Below, piece by piece: positions 1-7,012 of a DNA stretch of 7,941 bases (position 1 is the stretch's first letter; every line of letters starts with the position of its first letter). The stretch is from an uncultured Tissierellia bacterium (GTDB lineage: Bacteria > Bacillota > Clostridia > Tissierellales > Peptoniphilaceae), in contig CABTZP010000063.1 in the NCBI GenBank assembly GCA_902489375.1, positions 1-7,941 on the forward strand, read 5' to 3'. The notes beneath the pieces were generated by a model that was not told where the DNA came from, did no database searches, and saw nothing but the letters and a program-made list of their open reading frames with translations. The position numbers and the translations under genes were made by a program.

Positions 1-2
1 TC

Positions 3-38
3 GCGCGAAAAATTGCCGATCAGATCGTCTGCCGGTGA
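3..38 (+). CDS. Possible 3' end of an upstream gene (partial)
   Basis: Read in the third frame, the window opens with ARKIADQIVCR followed by a TGA stop at 36-38. The amphipathic composition looks like a protein C-terminus, and the stop falls 26 bases before the aminotransferase start, as expected for an upstream gene in the same operon. Only 11 residues are visible, so no family can be named and chance openness is a real alternative. The frame of the aminotransferase is also open to the window edge, which weakens the case. Confidence 0.25.
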   Translation, partial: ARKIADQIVCR

Positions 39-53
39 AAAAGATAAATTTCA

Positions 54-59
54 AGGGGG
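54..59 (+). promoter_or_regulatory. Ribosome binding site deciding the aminotransferase start
   Basis: AGGGGG lies five bases before the ATG at 65. The in-frame GTG at 35 has no comparable purine tract at a suitable distance, so translation most likely begins at 65. Confidence 0.7.
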
Positions 60-64
60 ATATC

Positions 65-1306
65 ATGGAAAAGAAAGAATTGATCGCTCTTTATGAGGAT
101 TATCAAAGAGAAAAGTTGGCTTTAAATATGGCCCGGGGCCGCCCATCGGATGCCCAGCTGAACCGGGTGCAGGAAATTATGGATGAAGTGGCTCTGGATC
201 ATCCCTCCCACGCTCAAAATGGGACGGACTGCCGAAATTATGGGGGAGATCCAGGCGGAATTTTCGAAATGAAAGCCATCTTCGCCGACATGGTAAAAAC
301 GGACCCGGATAAGGTCCTGGCTTTGGGAAACTCCAGCTTAAATCTCATGTTTGAGATTCTCTCCAAGGCTTATTATGGCCCCCTTCCCGGTCAGAAAAAA
401 GCCTGGAGAGAAGAGGAGAAGGTCTCTTTTCTTTGTCCGGTTCCTGGCTATGACCGGCATTTTTCTATCTTGGAATACCTGGGCATTTTTATGATTCCCA
501 TTCCCATGACAAAAGAAGGTCCGGATCTTGATGAGATTTTGGAGCATATGAAAAAGGACCCCTCTATCCGCGGAATGATTTGCGTTCCGAAATATTCCAA
601 CCCCGATGGCTATGTCTATTCGGAAGAAGTCTGCCGAAGGCTGGCTCAGATGGATGCCCCGGAGGATTTTCTTGTGATTTGGGACAATGCCTATGCCTGC
701 CATCATTTATATGAGGAAGAGCAAAAGCAGGCGGACATTCCCGATATCCTTTCTCTTGCGGAAGAGGCCGGTCACCCGAACCGTTTTGTGGAATTTGCGT
801 CTACATCGAAAATGACCTATGCCGGAGCCGGGGTCGCGGCGCTGATCGCCAACCAGGAGATGAGGGACTGGTTCCTTCAAAGCTACCAGTGGCGGTCCAT
901 TGGCCCCAATAAGATGGTCCAGCTTTATCATGCCAAATTCTTTGAACGGGCCGGCGGATACCGGAAGCTGATGAAAATGCACGCCGACATCCTGCGGCCG
1001 AAGTTTGAACGCGTCCTGGATATCTTGGATGAGGAACTTTCCGGAACAGGATTAGCCAGCTGGAACATTCCTTTGGGGGGATATTTTGTCAGCGTCAATC
1101 TCAAGCCAGGGATGGCGAAAAAAGTCGTTCAAATGTGTCAGGATGCGGGCGTCAAGCTAACCAAGGCCGGTGCAGCTTTCCCTTATCATCAGGATCCTCT
1201 GGATCAAAATATTCGTCTGGCACCCTCCTATCCTCCTTTGGAAGAGCTGGAAAAGGCCATCCGGATTTTCTGTCTCTGTGTAAAGATTGCTGGTGAAAAG
1301 GATTAA
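65..1306 (+). CDS. PLP-dependent aminotransferase, AspT / MocR-like aspartate aminotransferase family
   Basis: A 413-residue fold-type I pyridoxal-phosphate enzyme that probably moves an amino group between aspartate (or a similar amino acid) and 2-oxoglutarate in the cytoplasm. It matches the family typified by Corynebacterium glutamicum AspT (Pfam Aminotran_MocR) rather than classical AspC. Visible landmarks are the GNSSLNLM loop near residues 88-95, which should hold the cofactor phosphate; CVPKYSNPDG near 173-182, with N179 for the PLP ring; IWDNAY near 205-210, with D207 and Y210; STSKMT near 246-251, with K249 as the Schiff-base lysine; and IRLAPSYP near 383-390, with R384 for the substrate carboxylate. 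All expected catalytic residues are present and the length is normal for the family. The ATG at 65 is preferred over the GTG at 35 because of AGGGGG just upstream. A short terminator follows the stop. Substrate preference cannot be read from sequence. Confidence 0.93.
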   Translation: MEKKELIALYEDYQREKLALNMARGRPSDAQLNRVQEIMDEVALDHPSHAQNGTDCRNYGGDPGGIFEMKAIFADMVKTDPDKVLALGNSSLNLMFEILSKAYYGPLPGQKKAWREEEKVSFLCPVPGYDRHFSILEYLGIFMIPIPMTKEGPDLDEILEHMKKDPSIRGMICVPKYSNPDGYVYSEEVCRRLAQMDAPEDFLVIWDNAYACHHLYEEEQKQADIPDILSLAEEAGHPNRFVEFASTSKMTYAGAGVAALIANQEMRDWFLQSYQWRSIGPNKMVQLYHAKFFERAGGYRKLMKMHADILRPKFERVLDILDEELSGTGLASWNIPLGGYFVSVNLKPGMAKKVVQMCQDAGVKLTKAGAAFPYHQDPLDQNIRLAPSYPPLEELEKAIRIFCLCVKIAGEKD

Positions 1307-1317
1307 CTTTCTTAGGG

Positions 1318-1336
1318 AAAGCCAGGTTGGCTTTTT
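1318..1336 (+). terminator. Short rho-independent terminator after the aminotransferase
   Basis: AAAGCCA (1318-1324) pairs with TGGCTTT (1328-1334) around a GGT loop, and T residues follow directly. It begins 11 bases after the aminotransferase stop. The stem is only 7 bp, so it is modest in strength. On the opposite strand there is no T tract after the stem, so it probably does not stop the convergent glycosyltransferase transcript. Confidence 0.6.
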
Positions 1337-1421
1337 CTCATCCTCTTACGCCCTATCTTTTCCCTGATGCCCAAAAGAGCTCACCCCGCCGGGTTAGGAA
1401 GGGCTAAAAAAGAAAGGGGGC

Positions 1422-2513
1422 CTATTCTACCAGCTTTTTTAAGAGCTGATCGAGGCTTTCGATGGAACGATCCGATTTAGCCACCCTTTGATCACGGATT
1501 TCCCGGGCCCTTTCATAAGCTTTTCCTAAATCTTTTCCAATGTTTGTTAAATTTCGCTCCTGCGCAATACCGTATGCCGCCTCTTTTAAAGAAGGAAGTT
1601 TTTTCTTTTGAAAGAGGCGGATTTTTTCTTCAAAGTCGTCGACATCTTTCGCTTTGTAACAATGGACGCCGTCTTTAAGCCAGGGGTCAAATACAGGAAT
1701 ATCCCGGACGATAAAATCGGCCCTAGCAGCGCAGGCTTCAATGGCTGGAATGCCTTCCGTTTCCTCAAGGGTGGGGAAGATATAGAGGTCAGAACCCTGA
1801 AGAGCCAGGTTGATCTCTTCTCTGGGCACATATCCCGCGAAACGAAGGTTGGGAAGGCTGGTTTTGACGGCATCCCGAACTTCTTCAGGAACCAAATTCA
1901 GATTTAGGTCTCCAAACCAGATAAATTGAATATCGCCCATTCGGCTAGCTAACTCGACAAAATCAAGGATCCCTTTTCTCTTTAAAAAGAGACCGATGCC
2001 CATCACCACAAAGTCCCGGGAGGAGTAGCCCCATTTTTCCAGAAATTTTTTCCGGGCATGGGGAAGCGGCTGAAAAGCATCCAGATCGACCCCATTGGAA
2101 ATGGCAAAGATCTCTTTATTTAAACCATAGCCTTCCAGAAGCTTCTTGGAATAGGGGGTGGGGGTGATAAGCACATCGCCCAGGCTATAGGCGTAGGAAA
2201 TCCACTGTTTAAAAAACGGAGCCATTTGATTGGAAAAAATAAAGGAATTCTCAAAATCCTCTTCAGTGGAATGCGCGTGATAGACAATGGCCTTATCTGA
2301 TTTTCGGCAGAGTTCGGCAAAAATAACCGAGGAGGGAAGGTAGGTATTAATGTGAAGAAGGTCATAGGAATCATTCCGATCCAGGGTAAAGGGGACCTGA
2401 GCCAATTCCAGAGCCCTTGCTTGGTGGGTAATGGCCTTGCCCAGACCGGATTTTTTGATCATGTCTTGGCCTTCGGCGTACAGTAAACTTCTTTGAATTT
2501 GCGTTTTCGGCAT
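1422..2513 (-). CDS. Family 4 glycosyltransferase, CpoA-like (glycolipid synthase type)
   Basis: A 363-residue GT-B fold, retaining glycosyltransferase with no signal peptide or membrane segment, expected to act at the inner face of the membrane. The N-terminal acceptor half has LLYAEGQ and KKSGLGKAI (about residues 10-28), the LLHINTY strand end (52-58) and YHAHSTEEDFENS (78-90). The C-terminal nucleotide-sugar half has GLFLKRKG (174-181), IWFGD (198-202) and the GT4 EX7E motif E251-TEGIPAI-E259. The set KSG(I/L)G, HAHSTEEDF and RDIPV is, from memory, characteristic of the pneumococcal CpoA group, which glycosylates glucosyl-diacylglycerol. Sugar donor and acceptor are inferred from that likeness only. 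The start at 2513 is supported by AAGGGAG, with 5 bases between it and the ATG. Residues from about 333 on form a charged helical tail. The gene is alone, convergent with the aminotransferase and divergent from pstS, and no partner monoglucosyl-diacylglycerol synthase is in view. Confidence 0.9.
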   Translation of the reverse strand: MPKTQIQRSLLYAEGQDMIKKSGLGKAITHQARALELAQVPFTLDRNDSYDLLHINTYLPSSVIFAELCRKSDKAIVYHAHSTEEDFENSFIFSNQMAPFFKQWISYAYSLGDVLITPTPYSKKLLEGYGLNKEIFAISNGVDLDAFQPLPHARKKFLEKWGYSSRDFVVMGIGLFLKRKGILDFVELASRMGDIQFIWFGDLNLNLVPEEVRDAVKTSLPNLRFAGYVPREEINLALQGSDLYIFPTLEETEGIPAIEACAARADFIVRDIPVFDPWLKDGVHCYKAKDVDDFEEKIRLFQKKKLPSLKEAAYGIAQERNLTNIGKDLGKAYERAREIRDQRVAKSDRSIESLDQLLKKLVE

Positions 2514-2653
2514 GCTTTCTCCCTTCTGTTTGTTCGATGGTGGGTTTAGGATTATCTTCCTTCAATCGTTCTTTTTTTTCAACTTTTTCCCTGCATCCTC
2601 TTCATAAGAAAGAATAATCATCAGCTTGGCCTGCTCCATTTTTTTTATTTTTT

Positions 2654-2692
2654 TTAACCTCGATTTAACATAGGCAATCTCTCATTTTTACA
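2654..2692 (+). promoter_or_regulatory. Putative PhoP box upstream of pstS (11-base phased TTAACA-like hexamers)
   Basis: TTAACC (2654-2659), TTAACA (2665-2670) and TTTACA (2687-2692) start exactly 11, then 22, bases apart. The slot at 2676 in the series is degenerate. Known PhoP boxes of Firmicutes are direct TTAACA-type repeats with about 11-base spacing, bound by phosphorylated PhoP on one DNA face. TATCCT at 2702-2707, nine bases after the last repeat, could serve as the -10 element, with no good -35 hexamer, as is usual for PhoP-activated promoters. The location before pstS and the regulator gene in the same cluster fit. The surroundings are T-rich, which raises the chance of accidental matches. 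Confidence 0.5.
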
Positions 2693-2763
2693 AGTTCAAT
2701 CTATCCTTATTGAGAAATGGAATGTAGTCGTAGGTTATTGCAAAGGAAATCGATAAAAATTGT

Positions 2764-2770
2764 AGAGGAG
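2764..2770 (+). promoter_or_regulatory. Ribosome binding site deciding the pstS start
   Basis: AGAGGAG stands six bases before the ATG at 2777, which is followed at once by a lipoprotein signal peptide. The in-frame ATG at 2717 lacks such a site and would bury the signal sequence. Confidence 0.8.
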
Positions 2771-2776
2771 AAAAAT

Positions 2777-3715
2777 ATGTCAACATTAAAAAAATTTGTA
2801 ACATATGTTCTTGCCGCTGTTCTTGTCATCAGCCTGGCAGCCTGTGGTTCTGAACCCGCCCCGGAAAAAGAATCTTCCACTGAGGCGAAGAGTGAGGCGA
2901 ATCAGGGATCATCCAGCGAAGCGCCAAAAGAGGCCGGCATGACCGGAGTAATTAATGTAGTTTCTCGTGAAGAAGGATCCGGTACCCGTGGCGCCTTTAC
3001 CGAAATCACTGGCATTGTCCAGGATAAAAAGGATATGACCAAAGCTGATGCCGCGATTCAAAACTCTACCGATCAGGTTCTGACCTATGTCAGCGGAGAC
3101 AAGGCCTCTATCGGATACATCTCTTTAGGTTCCTTAAATGACACGGTCAAGGCTGTAAAAGTTGATGGCGCAGAAGCGACGGAAGAAAACGTCATCAATG
3201 GTTCTTACCCGGTAAAGCGTCCTTTCAATATTGTCTACAAAGAGGGCGTTAATGAACAGACAAAGGACTTCATCTCCTTTATCATGAGTAAAGAAGGACA
3301 GGACCTGGCGAAAGAATCCAAAGTCATCGCCAAAGAAGCTGATGCGAAGCCTTATGAAAAGACCAAAGACTTCACCGGCTCAATCCGGATTCAGGGATCA
3401 ACCTCGGTTACTCCATACATGGAAAAATTAATGGAAGCCTATAAGAAAGTTCAGCCTCAAATTAAGTTTGACTTCACTTCGAACGGATCCGGCGCAGGAA
3501 TTACGTCCACCATCAACGATGAAGCGGACTTAGGCATGGCTTCTCGTGAAATCAAAAAGGAAGAACTGGATCAGGGCCTTACCGCTCAGGCCATCGCCTT
3601 GGACGGCATCGCGGTTGTTATTCACAAAGAAAACCCAACCGAATCTCTTGAAATGAGCCAGCTTAAAGATATCTTCACTGGAGCGGTTACCCAGTGGGAA
3701 GAACTGGCAAAATAG
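2777..3715 (+). CDS. pstS: Phosphate ABC transporter substrate-binding lipoprotein PstS, circularly permuted
   Basis: A 312-residue lipoprotein that captures phosphate outside the membrane and hands it to PstC/PstA. Residues 1-22 are a signal peptide with lipobox LAAC, and C23 is the lipidated cysteine. Residues 24-55 are a Ser/Glu/Lys-rich tether. The domain order is unusual. SREEGSGTR (63-71) and IGYISLGSL (112-120), normally in the second part of PstS, come first; SFIMSKEGQ (167-175), normally near the C-terminus, follows; then GSTSVTP (207-213), SNGSGAG (235-241), DLGMASRE (251-258), ALDGIAV (274-280) and IFTGAVTQW (299-307), normally the first part, close the protein. Both parts together make one full PstS. 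By family comparison R64, S68, G69, T70, S210, S238 and D251 would contact phosphate. The next gene is pstC, after a strong terminator. The cluster is probably under PhoP control through the upstream box. A misassembly is unlikely, since a signal peptide precedes and a terminator follows. Confidence 0.93.
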   Translation: MSTLKKFVTYVLAAVLVISLAACGSEPAPEKESSTEAKSEANQGSSSEAPKEAGMTGVINVVSREEGSGTRGAFTEITGIVQDKKDMTKADAAIQNSTDQVLTYVSGDKASIGYISLGSLNDTVKAVKVDGAEATEENVINGSYPVKRPFNIVYKEGVNEQTKDFISFIMSKEGQDLAKESKVIAKEADAKPYEKTKDFTGSIRIQGSTSVTPYMEKLMEAYKKVQPQIKFDFTSNGSGAGITSTINDEADLGMASREIKKEELDQGLTAQAIALDGIAVVIHKENPTESLEMSQLKDIFTGAVTQWEELAK

Positions 3716-3728
3716 GATAAAAAATCTT

Positions 3729-3765
3729 CAGGGATTCGGTCTTCCCGAATCCCTGTCTTTTTTTT
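3729..3765 (+). terminator. Strong rho-independent terminator between pstS and pstC
   Basis: CAGGGATTCGG (3729-3739) and CCGAATCCCTG (3745-3755) form a perfect 11-bp stem with a TCTTC loop, followed by TCTTTTTTTT. It starts 13 bases after the pstS stop and ends 14 bases before pstC. Because pstC needs a transcript and no other promoter is evident in the short gap, it most likely works as a leaky terminator giving more pstS mRNA than pstCAB mRNA. Confidence 0.9.
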
Positions 3766-3779
3766 AGAAAGGATTTTCT

Positions 3780-4649
3780 ATGGCAAAAAGTTCACTTCGG
3801 CCCATAGAGCGTGTCATGAATATCCTCTTCATCGCGGCGACAGCGGTTTCGATTATTGCAGTCGGACTGATCTGCTGGTTCGTCTTTTCCACAGCGATCC
3901 CGACTATGGCCAAAATCGGTTTTAGGGACTTTCTTTTCGGGTCCCTGTGGAAGCCAACTCAGGATGTTTATGGCATTTTGCCCATGATTGTCGGGTCCTT
4001 GTATGTTACTTTGGGCGCAGCAATCATCGGGGTCCCAGTTGGAATTCTTACGGCCGTTTATATGGTCTTCTATTGCCCCAAATCCATCAAAACCTATGTG
4101 CAATCGGGAATTAACCTTTTAGCCGGGATTCCTTCCGTTGTGTTTGGTTTGTGGGCCTTGGAAACCATTGTTCCTTTGATCCGAACACGTTTTGGGGGCT
4201 TTGGTCTTTCCATCCTGGCCGCCATGATCCTCCTGGGCATTATGATATTACCGACGGTCATCACCCTTTCGGAATCCGCTATTCAGTCCGTTCCAGATGC
4301 CTATTATCAGGGTGCCATTGGTTTAGGGGCCTCGAAAGAGCGGGCAATCTTTACCGTCGTGGTTCCAGCGGCCGGCTCTGGAGTCCTTGCTTCTGTTGTT
4401 ATGGGCGTTGGACGGGCGATTGGTGAAACAATGGCGGTTCAAATGGTAATCGGGAACGCACCCATTTTTCCTAAGGGTCTGGCTTCAATGGGAAGGACCT
4501 TGACCACCAACATCACAACAGAAATGGCCTATGCCGGCGGTCTTCACCGGGAAGCCCTGATCGCGACGGGAGCTGTTCTCTTTATTTTTATTCTTGTTAT
4601 CAACCTCATCTTTAATGTGGTGAAAAACGGGTCAAAGAAGGGAGCCTGA
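3780..4649 (+). CDS. pstC: Phosphate ABC transporter permease PstC
   Basis: A 289-residue inner-membrane channel subunit that pairs with PstA to pass phosphate from PstS into the cell. About six hydrophobic segments can be seen, near residues 15-38, 68-96, 111-133, 140-163, 199-225 and 259-281. The cytoplasmic EAA loop that docks on PstB lies at about 173-197 (DAYYQGAIGLGASKERA, then VVVPAA), followed by GRAIGETMAV (211-220), a stretch typical of PstC/PstA. Length is in the normal range and there is no large periplasmic insert. The start is set by AAAGGA (3768-3773), six bases before the ATG. The gene follows the pstS terminator and ends one base before pstA, so the two are probably translationally coupled. 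PstC rather than PstA is assigned by position and by the M-V-I-G-N-A stretch after the GET motif. Confidence 0.95.
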   Translation: MAKSSLRPIERVMNILFIAATAVSIIAVGLICWFVFSTAIPTMAKIGFRDFLFGSLWKPTQDVYGILPMIVGSLYVTLGAAIIGVPVGILTAVYMVFYCPKSIKTYVQSGINLLAGIPSVVFGLWALETIVPLIRTRFGGFGLSILAAMILLGIMILPTVITLSESAIQSVPDAYYQGAIGLGASKERAIFTVVVPAAGSGVLASVVMGVGRAIGETMAVQMVIGNAPIFPKGLASMGRTLTTNITTEMAYAGGLHREALIATGAVLFIFILVINLIFNVVKNGSKKGA

Positions 4650-4650
4650 A

Positions 4651-5565
4651 ATGCCAGAAAACGCTTTAGAAAAAAAGGCCTTCCCAGGGAGAAAAAAAGA
4701 ACAGGCTTATAAAAAGACCGATTCCGCTTCCCGGATCCGGGCCATGATCGTAAAGATTCTGATATATGCCAGTATTATTTTTACGATTGCGATGCTGATT
4801 CTTGTCATTGGACAGGTGAGCCTTCGCGGCATTTCTCACCTTAGTCCGGAGATTTTTTCTCTAAAATGGACGACCGAGAACCAGTCCATGGTTCCCGCCA
4901 TCTGGAATACGCTTGAACTGGTTTTTCTGACGATGCTCTTAACGATTCCTTTTGGCATTGCCACCGCCATCTATACAGTAGAGTATGCGCCGCCAGGAAG
5001 TCAATTTGTAAAAATTGCCCGTCTGATGACCGAAACCCTTCAGGGAATTCCTTCCATCTTGTTCGGCCTTTTCGGTATGATTTTCTTTGTCAATAAGATT
5101 GGCTGGGGAAACTCGATTATTGCTGGTTCGCTAACGATGTGGTTTATGACCCTTCCTCTTTTGATTCGGTCGACGGAAGAAGCGCTTCTCGCGGTACCGA
5201 ACCGGTTAAGGGAAGCTTCCTATGGATTAGGAGCGGGGAAACTTCGGACAACCTTTAACGTTGTCCTTCCAGCCGCATCCATGGGAATCTTTTCTGGCAT
5301 CATTTTAGCGATCGGGCGAATTTTTGGTGAGACAGCGGCCCTTCTTTACACTGCCGGATCGATGTCTCAATACGCCAGTCCAGGGATGAACGGCAGAACC
5401 CTTTCTATCCATATGTATCTACTTCAAACGGAAGGGGTGTTTAAAGACCAGGCCTATGCGACCGCCTTTATTTTGCTCTTGGTTGTTTTGGTCATCAACT
5501 CGTGCTCCACCCTTATTGAGAACCGCTATAAGAAGAAGGAGTTAGGAAATGACGGAAAAAATTAA
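4651..5565 (+). CDS. pstA: Phosphate ABC transporter permease PstA
   Basis: A 304-residue second channel subunit of the phosphate importer. A basic cytoplasmic tail of roughly 30 residues precedes the first membrane segment (about 33-55). Further segments lie near 85-109, 130-147, 155-173, 209-235 and 269-288. The EAA loop is at about 184-209 (NRLREASYGLGAGKLRT, then VVLPAA), and GRIFGETAALLYTAG (222-236) is a PstA-typical stretch. The start has AAGGGAG at 4638-4644, inside the end of pstC, and only one base separates the pstC stop from this ATG. The 3' end overlaps pstB by 17 bases, again pointing to coupled translation. All expected features are present and nothing is truncated. Confidence 0.95.
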   Translation: MPENALEKKAFPGRKKEQAYKKTDSASRIRAMIVKILIYASIIFTIAMLILVIGQVSLRGISHLSPEIFSLKWTTENQSMVPAIWNTLELVFLTMLLTIPFGIATAIYTVEYAPPGSQFVKIARLMTETLQGIPSILFGLFGMIFFVNKIGWGNSIIAGSLTMWFMTLPLLIRSTEEALLAVPNRLREASYGLGAGKLRTTFNVVLPAASMGIFSGIILAIGRIFGETAALLYTAGSMSQYASPGMNGRTLSIHMYLLQTEGVFKDQAYATAFILLLVVLVINSCSTLIENRYKKKELGNDGKN

Positions 5566-6301
5566 AATTCAAAATTTCCATTGCTGGTATGGTGACTTTG
5601 AGGCCATCAAAGGGGTCAGCATGGATATTGAAGAACATGAAATCACGGCCTTTATTGGTCCCTCCGGATGTGGAAAATCGACCATTTTGCGTTCGATTAA
5701 TCGGATGAATGATCTGGTGAGGGGGTTTAAAACCGAAGGGCTGATTGCCATTGACGAACAAAATATTTATCAGGACATTGATGTTTATCAGTTAAGAAAA
5801 AACGTCGGGATGGTTTTTCAGCAGCCGAATCCCTTCCCCAAAACAATTTATGATAACGTGGCATACGGCCCCCGGACCCATGGCATTCATGAAAAGGAAA
5901 CCTTGGATGAAATCGTGGAAAAATCGCTCAAGCAGGCTGCTGTCTGGGAGGAAGTGAAAGATATTTTAGACCAATCGGCCGTTTCCCTTTCAGGCGGCCA
6001 GCAGCAAAGAATTTGTATCGCGCGGTGCCTGGCGGTTGAACCCGGCGTCATTTTACTGGATGAACCGACTTCTGCCCTCGACCCCATCTCCACAACAAAA
6101 ATTGAAGATCTCCTCTTCCATCTGCGTGATGAATACACCATTGTGATTGTCACCCATAATATGCAGCAGGCCGCTCGCATTTCGGATAAAACGGCCTTCT
6201 TTTATCTGGGAGAAATGTTAGAATATGGCGATACCACCCAAATCTTTGAAAGTCCCGCGGATGAGAGAACCCAGCGCTATGTCACCGGAAGATTTGGTTG
6301 A
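5549..6301 (+). CDS. pstB: Phosphate ABC transporter ATP-binding protein PstB
   Basis: A 250-residue cytoplasmic ATPase that forms a dimer on PstC/PstA and drives phosphate import. The full set of ABC motifs is visible: Walker A GPSGCGKST (37-45), Q-loop at Q91 in MVFQQPNPFP (88-97), signature LSGGQQQR (147-154), Walker B VILLDEP (167-173), D-loop SALD (175-178) and switch H203. The stretch FQQPNPFPKTIYDNVAYGPR is diagnostic for PstB within the ABC superfamily. The length equals the family norm. The ATG at 5549 is backed by AAGGAG (5536-5541), which lies within the pstA reading frame. No terminator was seen before phoU, 57 bases downstream. Confidence 0.97.
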   Translation: MTEKIKIQNFHCWYGDFEAIKGVSMDIEEHEITAFIGPSGCGKSTILRSINRMNDLVRGFKTEGLIAIDEQNIYQDIDVYQLRKNVGMVFQQPNPFPKTIYDNVAYGPRTHGIHEKETLDEIVEKSLKQAAVWEEVKDILDQSAVSLSGGQQQRICIARCLAVEPGVILLDEPTSALDPISTTKIEDLLFHLRDEYTIVIVTHNMQQAARISDKTAFFYLGEMLEYGDTTQIFESPADERTQRYVTGRFG

Positions 6302-6358
6302 TTTTAAAGGATGAGAAAAAAGTCAACGATATAGAGTAGAGATCAAAGAAGGGATATT

Positions 6359-7012
6359 ATGAGAGACCATTTTGAAGAAAAACTTGACGCCATTTACAAT
6401 CATTTGACGCGCATGGGCGAGCGCTGCTCCCTATCCGTTTCCCAGGCGGTCCAGGCTCTTCTGGATCAGAATGCTGATATGGCAAAGGAAGTCATCCAAT
6501 CCGAAAGAGAAGTCAATACCCTGAGTGAATCCATTGAGAGGGAATGCGTTTTGATCGTTCTAAAAGAACAGCCTGTCGCACACGATCTTCGCTTTGTCAC
6601 GGCTTCCCTTCACATGATCAGTGACCTGGAGCGCATAGGGGATATGGCCTATGATATCAGCGAACTGGTTTTGGAAATGATCGAACGAGGTGAGCAGAAA
6701 AAGCATCTTGTTAACCTTGAGGCGATGGCCCATACCGCCACGCTGATGATCTCCGACGCCGTGGAATCCTATGTGCAGGGGGATGAAGATCTGGCCAGGG
6801 AAACGGGAGCCAGGGACGATGTGGTTGATGAACATTTTATCAAGGTTTGTGATGACATCATTGAAGAAATTCAAAACAATACGATTGACGCTTCGACAGC
6901 GGTCGATTTGATCATGGTTTCCAAGTATTTGGAAAGGATCGGCGATCATGCCCAAAATATCAGTGAGCAGGTGCTTTTCTCACTGACCGGCGAAACGATT
7001 AAGTTTCAATAA
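6359..7012 (+). CDS. phoU: Phosphate signalling regulator PhoU
   Basis: A 217-residue, all-helical cytoplasmic protein made of two similar three-helix bundles. Each repeat carries the family's metal-binding type motif, DLERIGDMAYDI at 89-100 and YLERIGDHAQNI at 190-201. In other bacteria PhoU links the state of the Pst transporter to the Pho sensor kinase, damping the regulon when phosphate is plentiful, and limits phosphate uptake. Place and partners here agree: it directly follows pstB and precedes the response regulator. The start has AAGGG at 6349-6353, five bases before the ATG. The length is the usual one. An imperfect 19-base tandem repeat begins within its stop codon. Confidence 0.96.
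   Translation: MRDHFEEKLDAIYNHLTRMGERCSLSVSQAVQALLDQNADMAKEVIQSEREVNTLSESIERECVLIVLKEQPVAHDLRFVTASLHMISDLERIGDMAYDISELVLEMIERGEQKKHLVNLEAMAHTATLMISDAVESYVQGDEDLARETGARDDVVDEHFIKVCDDIIEEIQNNTIDASTAVDLIMVSKYLERIGDHAQNISEQVLFSLTGETIKFQ

Noticed and set aside
35..64. In-frame GTG start extending the aminotransferase by 10 residues
   Set aside because: No ribosome binding site at proper distance, while AGGGGG directly precedes the ATG at 65.
1381..1421. Terminator for the glycosyltransferase on the - strand
   Set aside because: Only a 4-bp ACCC/GGGT stem without an adjacent T run is visible.
1608..1907. 99-codon open frame on the + strand within the glycosyltransferase
   Set aside because: It is antisense to a clear GT4 gene, and its product has no recognisable motif.
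2551..2582. Promoter for the glycosyltransferase on the - strand (GATAAT with TTGAAA)
   Set aside because: The hexamers are 20 bases apart, too far for a normal sigma-A promoter, and the area is rich in A/T runs.
2717..2776. In-frame ATG extending PstS by 20 residues
   Set aside because: It would place about 20 hydrophilic residues before the lipoprotein signal peptide and lacks a ribosome binding site; it also overlaps the probable transcription start.
6560..6955. 131-codon open frame on the - strand opposite phoU
   Set aside because: It mirrors phoU codons, shows no motif, and has no evident start signal.
6961..6985. CAGTGAG/CTCACTG inverted repeat near the end of phoU
   Set aside because: It lies inside coding sequence, has an 11-base loop and no T run after it, so it is not a convincing terminator.
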